Shown here one piece after another: positions 29,420 to 38,355 of a DNA stretch of 39,658 nucleotides. Position 1 is the first letter of the stretch. The number at the start of each line of letters is the position of its first letter. The notes under the pieces are model-generated. The model saw only the letters and a program-made list of their open reading frames with translations, was not told where the DNA came from and ran no database searches. Source of the DNA: JALOOE01 sp964423545 (GTDB lineage Bacteria > Chloroflexota > Anaerolineae > CG2-30-64-16); contig CAYRFV010000011.1 of NCBI GenBank assembly GCA_964423545.1, positions 1 through 39,658 on the forward strand, given 5' to 3'. The position numbers were made by a program, and so were the translations under genes.

Positions 29420-32400
29420 ATGTCCGATCTCCTACGTGTCCAGCCTTTCGATCTCCTTCTCCGTCGCATCCTGACCGAATACGAGCACAGCCGCTCGATC
29501 TTCGGCATCCATGAGTCGCTGTGGCGCCGGCCGCGCGGCGACGCAGCTTATGCGACGCCGGGGTTCTTTGGAAAGCATCTGGCGACGCCCATCGGTCCAT
29601 CGGCAGGGCCGCATACGCAGCTGAGCCAGAACATCATTGCGGCGTGGCTGTGCGGCGGCCACTTTATCGAGCTGAAGACGGTTCAGATCATGGATGAACT
29701 CGTGATCCCGCGACCGTGCATCGACATGGAAGATGAAGGCTACAACGTCGAGTGGTCGCAGGAACTCAAGCTGGAGGAATCCGCGCAGGAATACATCAAT
29801 GCGTGGGCGGCGATCCATGTGCTGCGTCGTCTGCTGGGGTGGGACGATGCGCCGTTCGGTACGATCTTCGACATGAGCGTGGGATACAACCTGGAGGGCA
29901 TCAAGACCCCGCGCATGACCCGTTTCATGGATCAGATGGCCGACGCCTCGGCCGAGCTTGTCGAGATTCACGACATCTTGAGGGCGCAGTTCCCTCAGGT
30001 TGCCGACCTATCCATCCCCAGCCGGATCGTCAACAGCGTCACCCTCTCGACGATGCATGGCTGCCCGCCCGACGAAATCGAACGCATCGCCAGGTATCTG
30101 CTGGAAGAGCGCGGGTTGCACACCGTGGTCAAGATGAATCCGACGCTGCTGGGCAAAGAGAGGGTGGTCGATATTCTACACAACGCCCTGGGCTACCGCG
30201 AGATCCACATTCCGGACTCGGTCTTTGAGAAGGACCTTTCCTATGACAAAGCCATCGGACTGATCCGCCGGCTGCAGGAATTCGCCGCTGGCTGCAGCCT
30301 CACCTTCGGGGTCAAGCTGAGCAACACGCTGGCGATGCACAACCACAAGACACGCATGCCAGGCGACGAAATGTATATGTCGGGTCGGGCGCTCTACCCG
30401 GTCACGATGAATCTGTTCAACACGTTAGCGCACGAGTTCGCCGGGAATCTCCGCGTCTCCTATTCCGCCGGCGCAGATGCGCTCAACGTCGCGACGATCC
30501 TCTCATGCGGCGCACTGCCGGTCACGGCTTGTTCCGACCTGCTGAAACCGGGCGGCTATGCCCGCTTCGGCCAGTGGCTCGAACAGGTCGAGGCTGCGAT
30601 GCGCGACCGGGGTGCGGCCAACCTAGCCGCATTCTCGCAAGACAGGCTGTCGAACCTCGAAGCCGCTGCCGCAGAGGCGCTGGAAAACCGGCGCTACCAG
30701 AAGGCCTACTTCGAACATGGGCTGCCCAAGGTCAAGTCGGGCCTGGAGCTGTTCGATTGCATTGTGGCGCCGTGCATCTCGCAGTGCGCGGTGTGCCAGG
30801 ACGTGCCGGAATACAACTGGTGGATTGCCCAGGGCGACGCCGACAGATCGCTCGAAGTGATCCTGGCGCGCAACCCGCTGCCCGGGGTCACCGGTTATGT
30901 ATGCAACCATCTGTGCCAGACGCGCTGCGTGCGCAACGACTACGAGGAAACGGTCGCCATCCGGGCGCTCAAGCGCTATGCAGAAGAGTACGGCAAGGCG
31001 CCCCAGTTGCAGCCGAAAGCGCCAACAGGACATCGCGTCGCCGTGATCGGCAGCGGACCATCCGGCTTCTCGGCGGCATTCTACCTGGCGCTGAACGGCG
31101 TGCAGGTCACGATGTTCGAGGGGAAAGATGTGCTCGGCGGCATGATGCGACTGGTTCCCGTCTTCCGGCTGCCGTGGGAGGTCATTCAGCGGGACGTAGA
31201 CCGCATCCTCAACCTGGGGGTGACGCTCGAGCTTGGCCGCATGATCGACAGCCCGCCGGAAGAGCTGTTGAAGGACGGGTTCGATGCAGTGTATGTGGCC
31301 GCGGGGTTCCAGAAGGATGCTCCCCTCAGCATTCCGGGGATCGAAGGCAAAGGGGTCCATTCGGCGTTGCAGCTGCTCGATCGCGTGCGTCGCGGCGAGC
31401 GGGTCGACCTGGGCAGGAAAGCGCTGGTCATCGGCGGCGGTGACACGGCGATGGATGCCGTGCGCACCTCGCATCGGTTGACCGGCGCGCCGACGACCAT
31501 CGTCTATCGCCGCACGCGCGCCGAGATGCCAGCGAGCCCCGAGGAGCTGGAAGGTGCATTGGAGGAAGGCAACATCCTGGAGGAGTTGGCCTCGCCCACG
31601 CGCATCATCCTGGATGCAACCGGGCAGGTGGTTGCGCTGGAGTGCGTGCGGAATCGGTTGGGCGAGCCGGGCCCGGACGGCCGGCGACGGCCGCAGGTGA
31701 TCCCCGGCAGCGAGTACGAGATCGCGACGGATTCGGTGCTTGTTGCGGTGGGGCAAAGCCCTGATTTCAAGTTCCTGAGTGGCAGCGTCGTGACCCTCTG
31801 TAATGACGGCGGCATCGCCGTCGATAGTAAGACGGGCCAGGCCGGCGCGCCCGGCATCTACGCGGGCGGCGACGCCGCAGAGGCGGGGCCGGAGAGCATC
31901 ATCGCAGCCTGCGCCGATGGCCGGCGTGCAGCCGAGTCGATCTGTCGGCAGCTCGCCGTGTCGTTCGATCAGCCGCCCGCGACCATGCCCGTGTTAACCG
32001 AGCAAGAGATCCTCGAGGTGAAACGCGTGCGGGCGCGCAAGGCGCCGCAGGTCAAGCCGCAGATGTTGCCGGTCGAGCTGCGCGAGAGCTTCGATCTCAT
32101 CGAGCTGACCTACACGCCGGATGAGGCGCGCCGCGAAGCGGCGCGCTGTGTGCAGTGCACCACCTTCTGCGACAAGTGCGTGGAGGTGTGCCCCAACCGC
32201 GCCAATCAGACATTCCTGATGAACGCCGTGAGCTGGATGCTGCCCAGGCTGATCTGTCGGAATGGCACGCTGGCGGTGGCCGGCCATGAGGCGTTCAGCG
32301 TGGCTCAGACGCGCCAGATACTCAACATCAACGACTTCTGCAACGAATGCGGCGACTGCGAGACCTTCTGCGTACACGAAGGGCGCCCGTTTCGGGAGAA

Positions 32401-32701
32401 GCCGCGGCTGTTCCTTAACGAGCCGGATTACCAGGCCGCGCAGAACAACGCATTCCGCATCCAGGACAACAGCATCCGGCGCCGCGAAGGCGGCAAGGAG
32501 GCGCAGCTGATCCAGTCGAACGGCCAGTGGATTTACCAGAACGCATACGTGCGCCTGATGATCACCCCGACTTTTGAGATCAAGGAGATGACGTTACGAG
32601 AGGCGTTCGATGGCGCTCTTTCCCTGAAGGATGCGGCGGAGATGGCCGTGATCTTGAAAGGAGTCAAAGAGACGCTGCCGGCGCTCCTGCTGTCGCGATA
32701 G
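29420..32701 (+). CDS. ygfK: YgfK-type oxidoreductase (putative selenate reductase subunit)
   Basis: The product is 1,093 residues, slightly longer than E. coli YgfK. Domain order: an N-terminal dihydroorotate-dehydrogenase-like TIM barrel (about 1-430), an Fe-S linker with 'CISQCAVCQDVPEYNWW' and 'YVCNHLCQTRCVRNDYEE' (~447-520), a GltD-like FAD/NAD(P)H reductase with 'VAVIGSGPSGFSAAFYLA' (~538) and 'ALVIGGGDTAMDAVR' (~668), then two 4Fe-4S clusters, 'CVQCTTFCDKCVEVCPN' (~910-926) and 'CNECGDCETFCVHEG' (~973-987). It should carry electrons between NAD(P)H and a partner dehydrogenase. In E. coli ygfK lies in the same cluster as ssnA, ygfM and xdhD, and those partners are present here. The selenate link is from a genetic study in E. 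coli and is not evidence for substrate here. Confidence 0.92.
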   Translation: MSDLLRVQPFDLLLRRILTEYEHSRSIFGIHESLWRRPRGDAAYATPGFFGKHLATPIGPSAGPHTQLSQNIIAAWLCGGHFIELKTVQIMDELVIPRPCIDMEDEGYNVEWSQELKLEESAQEYINAWAAIHVLRRLLGWDDAPFGTIFDMSVGYNLEGIKTPRMTRFMDQMADASAELVEIHDILRAQFPQVADLSIPSRIVNSVTLSTMHGCPPDEIERIARYLLEERGLHTVVKMNPTLLGKERVVDILHNALGYREIHIPDSVFEKDLSYDKAIGLIRRLQEFAAGCSLTFGVKLSNTLAMHNHKTRMPGDEMYMSGRALYPVTMNLFNTLAHEFAGNLRVSYSAGADALNVATILSCGALPVTACSDLLKPGGYARFGQWLEQVEAAMRDRGAANLAAFSQDRLSNLEAAAAEALENRRYQKAYFEHGLPKVKSGLELFDCIVAPCISQCAVCQDVPEYNWWIAQGDADRSLEVILARNPLPGVTGYVCNHLCQTRCVRNDYEETVAIRALKRYAEEYGKAPQLQPKAPTGHRVAVIGSGPSGFSAAFYLALNGVQVTMFEGKDVLGGMMRLVPVFRLPWEVIQRDVDRILNLGVTLELGRMIDSPPEELLKDGFDAVYVAAGFQKDAPLSIPGIEGKGVHSALQLLDRVRRGERVDLGRKALVIGGGDTAMDAVRTSHRLTGAPTTIVYRRTRAEMPASPEELEGALEEGNILEELASPTRIILDATGQVVALECVRNRLGEPGPDGRRRPQVIPGSEYEIATDSVLVAVGQSPDFKFLSGSVVTLCNDGGIAVDSKTGQAGAPGIYAGGDAAEAGPESIIAACADGRRAAESICRQLAVSFDQPPATMPVLTEQEILEVKRVRARKAPQVKPQMLPVELRESFDLIELTYTPDEARREAARCVQCTTFCDKCVEVCPNRANQTFLMNAVSWMLPRLICRNGTLAVAGHEAFSVAQTRQILNINDFCNECGDCETFCVHEGRPFREKPRLFLNEPDYQAAQNNAFRIQDNSIRRREGGKEAQLIQSNGQWIYQNAYVRLMITPTFEIKEMTLREAFDGALSLKDAAEMAVILKGVKETLPALLLSR

Positions 32702-32758
32702 CGTACAGCACGTCGAGGCGTGAACGCGCTGCCGCGTTCGCGCCAGAGGAGGCAGACC

Positions 32759-32944
32759 ATGTCCGAGTCGACATTCTCCTGGGTTCGCGCATTCAAGGAG
32801 GGCGGGCTGACCGAGATGCAGATGGAATCCCTGCAGGCGGTCGTGGACAATGGCGAGGCCGACTCGCTGCTCGAAGCAGCAGAGCTGCTTGATTACCAGA
32901 TGACGCATTCCGTCGGCGAAGAGCCAGGGCCACTGGCCTACTGA
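32759..32944 (+). CDS. Small ORF in the ssnA-ygfK-xdh cluster, unknown function
   Basis: The product is 61 residues, start supported by GAGGAGG seven bases upstream of the ATG. 'STFSWVRAFKEGGLTEMQMESLQAVVDNGEADSLLEAAELLDYQMTHSVGEEPG' is acidic and probably all helical; there is no Cys and no membrane segment. It lies between ygfK (57 bases) and the FAD/2Fe-2S subunit (76 bases), in the same orientation. The strong ribosome site and position suggest a real gene, perhaps a small accessory or regulatory subunit. I do not recognise the family. Confidence 0.6.
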   Translation: MSESTFSWVRAFKEGGLTEMQMESLQAVVDNGEADSLLEAAELLDYQMTHSVGEEPGPLAY

Positions 32945-33020
32945 TGGAAGCCACGACACCACGTCTCTGTCGGATATTGCCCTGGTGGTTGGCCGGCGCC
33001 GTTCGTCACCGGAGATAAAC

Positions 33021-34640
33021 ATGTGGCACACCTACTATGCGCCGCGCAGCATCGCCGAGGCGTTGGATCTGCTCGCACGGCACGGCGATCGCTGCCGCAT
33101 CCTCGCGGGCGGCACCGATCTGATCCTGGAGCTGGAGCGGGGCATCCGCAAACAGCAAATCATCGTGGATATCTCGCACATCGCGGGTCTGGGCGAGATA
33201 TCGATGGGCATGGGGCGGCTCTCGTTTGGGGCGCTGGTCACCCATAATGACGTCGTCGGCTCGCCGGAGGCGGTGACGCATGCCTTCCCGCTGGCGCGCG
33301 CGTGCTGGCTGGTCGGCGCCCCGCAGATTCGCAATCGCGGCACCATCGCTGGCAATCTCGTCACGGCCAGCCCGGCGAACGACACCATCACGCCGCTGTG
33401 GGCGATGGATGCCACCGTCACTCTTGCCAGCCGTGATCGCGGCGAGCGGACGCTGTCGTTCGACCAGTTCTTCCTGGGGGTGCGGAAGACTGCGCTCGAT
33501 CCCGATGAGATGCTGCTCCGCATCGACGCACCGATCCTCAAGCCCACTGAACGCGGCGCCTTTCTGAAGCTGGGCCTCCGGCAGGCTCAGGCAATCAGCG
33601 TGGTGAATGTAGCGGCGACCGTTGAGTTCGACGACCGGCGACCGGCGGAGGAGGATGAGGCCGGCGGAGGCGCCACTGCCGCGGCCGCACACCCCGTGCT
33701 GCGTGGCATCCGACGCGTTCGCCGCGCCCGCATCGCTCTCGGCGCCGTGGCGCCGACGATCCTGCGCGCATCCGAGGCGGAAGCCAGCCTGGCGGGCCAA
33801 GAGCTCGGCGACGCGGCGATCGAGCGCGCCGCCGAGCTGGCGGCAGCCGCCGCCCGCCCCATCTCGGACATCCGAGGCAGCGCCGAGTACCGCCGTGAGA
33901 TGGTGCGCGTGCTGACTCACCGCAGCCTGCGCCAGTTGCGCGATGGCGCCGAGCGCCTGGACTGGCCAGAGCAGCCGGTGCTGCTGCATGGGCGCGCAGG
34001 CAAGCGCTTGCGTGAGACAACGGGAGAGGGGAGAGATGGACGAGCCGCAAGCGGGCCACCTTCCACCGCCGCGCCCTCCCAGCCCGACTCCATCAGCCTC
34101 ACGCTGAACGGCAGACCAACGACGCTGCACCGTATTCGCGGCAAGACGCTGCTTCGGGCTCTGCGCGAGGATGCGGGGCTTACAGGCGCCAAGGAAGGGT
34201 GCGCCGAGGGTGAATGCGGCGCGTGCACCGTCTGGTTGGACGGTGTAGCCATCATGAGCTGCCTGGAGCCGGCCGAGAGGGCGCACGGGTGCGAGGTGGT
34301 GACGGTCGAGGGGCTGGCAGGGATCGCCTCTCACTCCGGCCTTCACCCGGCGGGGGCGAGCGCGGCTTCGACGTCTCTCTCCCCGGGTGGGAGGCCGGTC
34401 GGGGGTGAAGATGAGCGTCTCCATCCCCTCCAGCAGGCGTTCATCGACACAGGCGCAGTCCAGTGCGGCTATTGTACGCCGGGCATCCTGATGTCGGCGG
34501 CAAATCTGCTGGAGGAGTTTCCACAGCCGACCGCCGACCAGATCAAGCAGGCGTTGACCGGAAATCTGTGCCGATGCACGGGATACTATAGGATCCTGGA
34601 AGCGGTCGAGCGCGCTGCGGCCGACGGAGGGCAAGCATGA
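33021..34640 (+). CDS. Xanthine dehydrogenase-type subunit, fused FAD and 2Fe-2S domains
   Basis: The product is 539 residues from the ATG at 33021 (GGAG six bases upstream). Residues 1-~325 form the FAD-binding subunit (XdhB/YgfM/CoxM type): 'ILAGGTDLILELERG', 'VGAPQIRNRGTIAGNLVTASPANDT' and a C-terminal 'RGSAEYRREMVRVLTHRSL'. After a Ser/Pro/Gly-rich linker, residues ~357-539 are the 2Fe-2S subunit: 'GCAEGECGACTVWLDG' (C394, C399, C402) plus C414 bind the plant-type cluster, and 'QCGYCTPGILMSAANLL' and 'GNLCRCTGYYRI' bind the second. In E. coli XdhD the 2Fe-2S domain is joined to the Mo subunit instead. An insertion of ~30 residues interrupts the region between the two cluster motifs. The next gene overlaps by ATGA. 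Confidence 0.92.
   Translation: MWHTYYAPRSIAEALDLLARHGDRCRILAGGTDLILELERGIRKQQIIVDISHIAGLGEISMGMGRLSFGALVTHNDVVGSPEAVTHAFPLARACWLVGAPQIRNRGTIAGNLVTASPANDTITPLWAMDATVTLASRDRGERTLSFDQFFLGVRKTALDPDEMLLRIDAPILKPTERGAFLKLGLRQAQAISVVNVAATVEFDDRRPAEEDEAGGGATAAAAHPVLRGIRRVRRARIALGAVAPTILRASEAEASLAGQELGDAAIERAAELAAAAARPISDIRGSAEYRREMVRVLTHRSLRQLRDGAERLDWPEQPVLLHGRAGKRLRETTGEGRDGRAASGPPSTAAPSQPDSISLTLNGRPTTLHRIRGKTLLRALREDAGLTGAKEGCAEGECGACTVWLDGVAIMSCLEPAERAHGCEVVTVEGLAGIASHSGLHPAGASAASTSLSPGGRPVGGEDERLHPLQQAFIDTGAVQCGYCTPGILMSAANLLEEFPQPTADQIKQALTGNLCRCTGYYRILEAVERAAADGGQA
34341..34410. repeat. Palindromic element inserted in frame in the 2Fe-2S coding region
   Basis: CTTCACCC at 34341-34348 is the inverted complement of GGGTGAAG at 34403-34410, enclosing about 54 GC-rich bases with an inner CTCCC/GGGAG hairpin. 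The encoded stretch, 'HPAGASAASTSLSPGGRPVGGEDE', replaces what is normally a tight loop before 'LHPLQQAFIDTGAVQCGYC'. The base pattern resembles the small dispersed palindromes of many GC-rich genomes. No second copy was seen in this window. Confidence 0.5.
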
Positions 34641-36898
34641 CTCTGCAGACCATCGGCTCGAATGCGGCCCGCATCGACGCACCGGGCAAGGTGACAGGCC
34701 AGACGCTCTACCCCGGAGACATCGCCTACCCGGACATGCTGCACATGGCGACGTTATTTGCCGGCCGGCCACACGCGCGCATCTTGAGCATCGACGCTGC
34801 GGCGGCTGAGGCGGCGCCCGGCGTGGTGGCGGTCTTCACTGCTGCCGATGTGCCGGTCAATGAGTATGGCCTCCAGATCAACGATCAGCCGGTGCTCTGC
34901 GGCCCCGGATCGAGCAAGCCCGGCGCCGATGTCGTGCGCTTCGTCGGCGACCAGGTAGCGCTCGTGGTTGCTGAGACCGAGGCGCAAGCACGCGCTGCAT
35001 GCACACTGATCCGTATCGACTGGGAGGATCTGCCGCTGCTGCTCGATCCGGAAGCAGCCGTTCGACCCGGCGCCCCTCGGCTGCACCCACACAGCGCCGA
35101 CAACGTGGCCTACGCCTATCGCATCCGCAAGGGGAACGCAGCCGCGGGGTTTCGCGAGGCCGATGTGATCATCGAGGGCGTATACCAGACGCCCGTTCAG
35201 GAGCATGCCTATCTTCAGCCGGAAGCAGGCGTGGCTTACATCGATGACACGGGGCGCGTCACGGTCGAGGTGGCCGGGCAATGGACGCACGTCGATCAGA
35301 AGCAGATCGCTCATGCGCTGGACATCCCGGTCGACCAGGTGCGCGTGATCTACCCGGCAATCGGGGGGGCGTTCGGCGGCCGAGAAGATATGTCGGTCCA
35401 GATCACGCTGGCGTTGGCGGTCTGGCGCTTGGGACAGCGGGGCGTCAAGCGCGCCGTCAAGACGCTGTGGAGCCGCGAAGAATCGATCGTCGGTCACGGC
35501 AAACGCCATGCCATGAAGATCGTCACCCGTTGGGGTGCGAGACGCGACGGCAAGCTGACCGCGGTCGAGGTCGACGTGGTGGCTGACGCCGGCGCCTATA
35601 TGTACACCAGCAACAAAGTGCTGGGGAACACCACCCTCACCTGCACCGGACCCTACGACATACCCAACGTATCGGTGGACACGAAGGCGGTCTACACCAA
35701 CAACGTGCCCGGTGCGGCTTTCCGGGGTTTCGGCGGACCGCAAGGCCATTTCGCTGCCGAGAGTCAGATGGACAAACTGGCCGAGGCCCTGGACATCGAC
35801 CCGGTGGCCCTGCGCCTGCGCAATGTGCTGGCGGGCGAGAAACTGCTGACGGTCGGCACGCCCGTGCCCGGCGGGATCGGCCTGACGGAGACGATCATCG
35901 CCGCAGCGAAGGCCGCCGGCTGGACGCAGGACGCAGCGGGGCATTGGCAGCGGCCCGCCACGACCGACCGAACCCCTCAGGCCGCCGGGGCCGGTCGACC
36001 GGCGTCTGTCGTGCGGGGGGTGGGTTTCGCAGCCGGCTTCAAGAATGTCGGCTTCTCCTTTGGTTATCAGGAGAACAGCTACGCACGGGTCGAGCTGCGA
36101 GGGTCAGACGAGATTTCCGAGGCGATCGTCTACTTCGCGGGCGCTGACTGCGGCCAGGGCAACCACACGATCATTGCGCAGGTGGCCGCAGAAGTGGCCG
36201 GCGTGCCGTTCGAGTGCGTGCAGGTGATCGCCTCGGATACCGCTCACATGGGGGATGCGGGCAGTGCGTCCGCCTCACGCCTGACCTACATGAGCGGCAA
36301 CGCGGTGCGCGGCGCAGCCGAGAAGGCGCTCGCCGCCTGGCGCAACGAAGACCGGCCGGCCGTCGGCGAACACATCTACCTGGCGCCCAAAACTACGCCC
36401 CTCGACCACGACACCGGCTACGGAAAACCGAATTTCGCCTACGGCTATGTGGCGCAGGCGGCCTTTGTCGCCGTAGACTGCGAGACCGGCGAGGTGCGGG
36501 TGGAGCGCTTTGTGAGCGCCGATGACGTGGGCAAGGCGATCAATCCGCAGCAGGTGACCGGCCAGATCGAGGGCGGCGCGGTGCAGGCATTGGGCTACGC
36601 CTTGCTGGAAGAGTTCAAGACGATCCAGGGCCGCGTGTTGACCGATCGGCTCAGCACCTATCTGATCCCGACGGTGCTCGACGTGCCCGATCGGCTGGAT
36701 GCACTGATCGTCGAAGTCCCTGATCCCAATGGGCCGTTCGGCGCCCGCGGCATGGGCGAGATGCCATACCTGCCCGCGGCCGCTGCGGTTGCCGCAGCCG
36801 TCCACGATGCCACGGGTGTGCGCTTCGATGCATTCCCGCTGACGCCGGAACGCGTGTGGCGGGGGCTGCGCAAACAGGCGGCTGAGCGGCTGTCCTGA
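34637..36898 (+). CDS. Xanthine dehydrogenase-type molybdopterin-binding subunit
   Basis: The product is 753 residues and contains the complete aldehyde oxidase/xanthine dehydrogenase catalytic core. Mo-cofactor motifs: 'PAIGGAFGGREDMS', 'VPGAAFRGFGGPQGHFAAES', 'FAGADCGQGNHTI', 'GDAGSASASRLTYMSGNAV' and 'GPFGARGMGEMPYLPAAAAV' with the catalytic Glu of the GxGE loop. It starts 'LQTIGSNAARIDAPGKVTGQTLYPGDI', typical of XdhD/selenium-dependent type molybdenum hydroxylases. No in-frame TGA was seen, so it is not a selenoprotein. With the FAD/2Fe-2S subunit it should form the hydroxylase; the substrate (purine or other N-heterocycle) cannot be read off the sequence. Mo cofactor would be supplied with help of moeA at 2.4 kb. 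Confidence 0.95.
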   Translation: MTLQTIGSNAARIDAPGKVTGQTLYPGDIAYPDMLHMATLFAGRPHARILSIDAAAAEAAPGVVAVFTAADVPVNEYGLQINDQPVLCGPGSSKPGADVVRFVGDQVALVVAETEAQARAACTLIRIDWEDLPLLLDPEAAVRPGAPRLHPHSADNVAYAYRIRKGNAAAGFREADVIIEGVYQTPVQEHAYLQPEAGVAYIDDTGRVTVEVAGQWTHVDQKQIAHALDIPVDQVRVIYPAIGGAFGGREDMSVQITLALAVWRLGQRGVKRAVKTLWSREESIVGHGKRHAMKIVTRWGARRDGKLTAVEVDVVADAGAYMYTSNKVLGNTTLTCTGPYDIPNVSVDTKAVYTNNVPGAAFRGFGGPQGHFAAESQMDKLAEALDIDPVALRLRNVLAGEKLLTVGTPVPGGIGLTETIIAAAKAAGWTQDAAGHWQRPATTDRTPQAAGAGRPASVVRGVGFAAGFKNVGFSFGYQENSYARVELRGSDEISEAIVYFAGADCGQGNHTIIAQVAAEVAGVPFECVQVIASDTAHMGDAGSASASRLTYMSGNAVRGAAEKALAAWRNEDRPAVGEHIYLAPKTTPLDHDTGYGKPNFAYGYVAQAAFVAVDCETGEVRVERFVSADDVGKAINPQQVTGQIEGGAVQALGYALLEEFKTIQGRVLTDRLSTYLIPTVLDVPDRLDALIVEVPDPNGPFGARGMGEMPYLPAAAAVAAAVHDATGVRFDAFPLTPERVWRGLRKQAAERLS

Positions 36899-36937
36899 TC
36901 TCGCAGAGCCTGTGATGACTGCCAGGAGAAAAGTGTC

Positions 36938-37513
36938 ATGTTCAAAGAGATGGTGCTCAAGAACCGCAGCTATCGCCGCTTCTATGAAGAGGTGGCGATC
37001 AGCCTGGAAACCCTGCGGGAGCTGGTCGATCTGGCCCGGCTGTCTGCATCGGCGCGCAATCTGCAACCCCTGAAATACGTGCTTTGCTGTGATCGGGCGA
37101 TGAATGCAGCGGTCTTCACGACCCTGGCGTGGGCCAGCTATCTGACCGATTGGCCCGGCCCGGTTGAGGGTGAGAGGCCGTCAGCGTACATCGTCGTCCT
37201 GGGCGACACTGCACTCACCCAGTCGTTTGGCGTGGACCACGGGATCGCCATGCAGAGCATCCTGCTGGGTGCGACCGAGCGAGGGCTGGGCGGCTGCATG
37301 ATCGGCTCCATCCAGCGCGAGCGGCTGCGCGCCATCCTGCAGATTTCCGAGCAACATGATATCCTGAACGTGGTCGCCCTCGGCAAGCCGAAGGAGATCG
37401 TAGCGCTCGACCCGGTGGGACCGGATGGCAGCATCAAGTACTGGCGCGATGGCGCGGCCGTCCACCACGTGCCCAAGCGAGCGCTGGAAGAGATCATTGT
37501 GGCCGAGATCTAG
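36938..37513 (+). CDS. Nitroreductase family protein
   Basis: The product is 191 residues, AGGAG ten bases before the ATG. It is a nitroreductase fold flavoprotein: 'VLKNRSYRRFYEEVAISLETLRELVDLARLSASARNLQPLKYVL' binds FMN phosphate through the Arg and Ser/Asn residues, and 'GIAMQSILLGATERGLGGCMIGSI' and 'ILNVVALGKPKE' follow. These proteins reduce quinones, nitroaromatics or enones with NAD(P)H; the substrate is unknown. It is 39 bases after the Mo subunit and likely belongs to the same operon, which suggests a role in electron transfer or product reduction. Confidence 0.9.
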   Translation: MFKEMVLKNRSYRRFYEEVAISLETLRELVDLARLSASARNLQPLKYVLCCDRAMNAAVFTTLAWASYLTDWPGPVEGERPSAYIVVLGDTALTQSFGVDHGIAMQSILLGATERGLGGCMIGSIQRERLRAILQISEQHDILNVVALGKPKEIVALDPVGPDGSIKYWRDGAAVHHVPKRALEEIIVAEI

Positions 37514-37540
37514 CGCAGCCGGCCACCACGGGAGACAGGC

Positions 37541-38341
37541 ATGAGCCACCAGGCCGGCGGTTATGCCGAGTATCGCTTTACGGCGGAATTCTATGACCAT
37601 CTCATCCCGTACCGCACGCGCAGCGATGTCGGTTTCTTCGTCGAGATGGCGCGGGCGTCCGGCGGTCCAGTGCTGGAGGTCGGCTGCGGCACCGGCCGCG
37701 TCTTGATCCCCACGGCACGCGCCGGGATCGAGATCGTCGGCCTCGACCTGTCGCCATTCATGCTGGCAATCTGTCGCGAGCATCTGGCGCACGAGCCTCC
37801 GGACGTAAGGGGACGGGCCCACCTCATTGAAGGCGACATGGTCGGCTTCGACCTTGGCCGGGAGTTTGCACTGATCACGCTGCCGTTCCGTCCCTTCCAG
37901 CACTTGACGACTGTCGATGACCAGATGGCGTGCCTGCGCACGCTGCGGCGCCATCTTGCGCCGGACGGCAGGTTGGTGCTGGATCTGTTCAATCCTTCGA
38001 TCGTCCACCTGGCGGCGCCGTCACGCATGGAAGAATATGAGGACATTCCGCAGTTCGAGATGCCTGACGGCCGGCGCGTGACACGCCATGCGCGCGTTGC
38101 AGCTCGCGACTACTTCAACCAGGTTCAGGATGTTGAGTTGATCTACTACGTCGTCCATCCCGACGGCCGGCAGGAGCGGCTGGTGCACGCTTTCCCCATG
38201 CGCTATCTGTTCCGCTTCGAAGCCGAGCACCTGCTGGCGCGCTGCGGTTTTGCCGTGGAGGCGATCTACGGCGACTACGATCGGAGCCCGTATGGGTCGA
38301 AATACCCCGGCGAGTTGATCTTCGTGGCAGTCATGGCCTGA
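37541..38341 (+). CDS. Class I SAM-dependent methyltransferase
   Basis: The product is 266 residues with GGGAG eight bases before the ATG. The SAM-binding Rossmann core is clear: 'GGPVLEVGCGTGRVLIPTARAGIEIVGLDLSPFML' (motif I and acidic end of strand 2), 'HLIEGDMVGFDLGREFALITLPFRPFQHL' (motif II/III region) and 'LAPDGRLVLDLFNP'. The C-terminal beta-rich domain, 'YYVVHPDGRQERLVHAFPMRYLFRFEAEHLL ... GFAVEAIYGDYDRSPY', resembles those of small-molecule methyltransferases of the UbiE/glycine-sarcosine type. No substrate is indicated. It starts 27 bases after the nitroreductase gene. Confidence 0.88.
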   Translation: MSHQAGGYAEYRFTAEFYDHLIPYRTRSDVGFFVEMARASGGPVLEVGCGTGRVLIPTARAGIEIVGLDLSPFMLAICREHLAHEPPDVRGRAHLIEGDMVGFDLGREFALITLPFRPFQHLTTVDDQMACLRTLRRHLAPDGRLVLDLFNPSIVHLAAPSRMEEYEDIPQFEMPDGRRVTRHARVAARDYFNQVQDVELIYYVVHPDGRQERLVHAFPMRYLFRFEAEHLLARCGFAVEAIYGDYDRSPYGSKYPGELIFVAVMA

Positions 38342-38355
38342 GGCGAGGCATGCTG

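Noticed and set aside
34637..36898. Selenocysteine in the Mo subunit, because YgfK clusters can accompany selenium-dependent hydroxylases.
   Set aside because: The frame is open through the catalytic loops with no in-frame TGA and the active-site motifs are standard; selenium as a cofactor ligand cannot be judged from this sequence.
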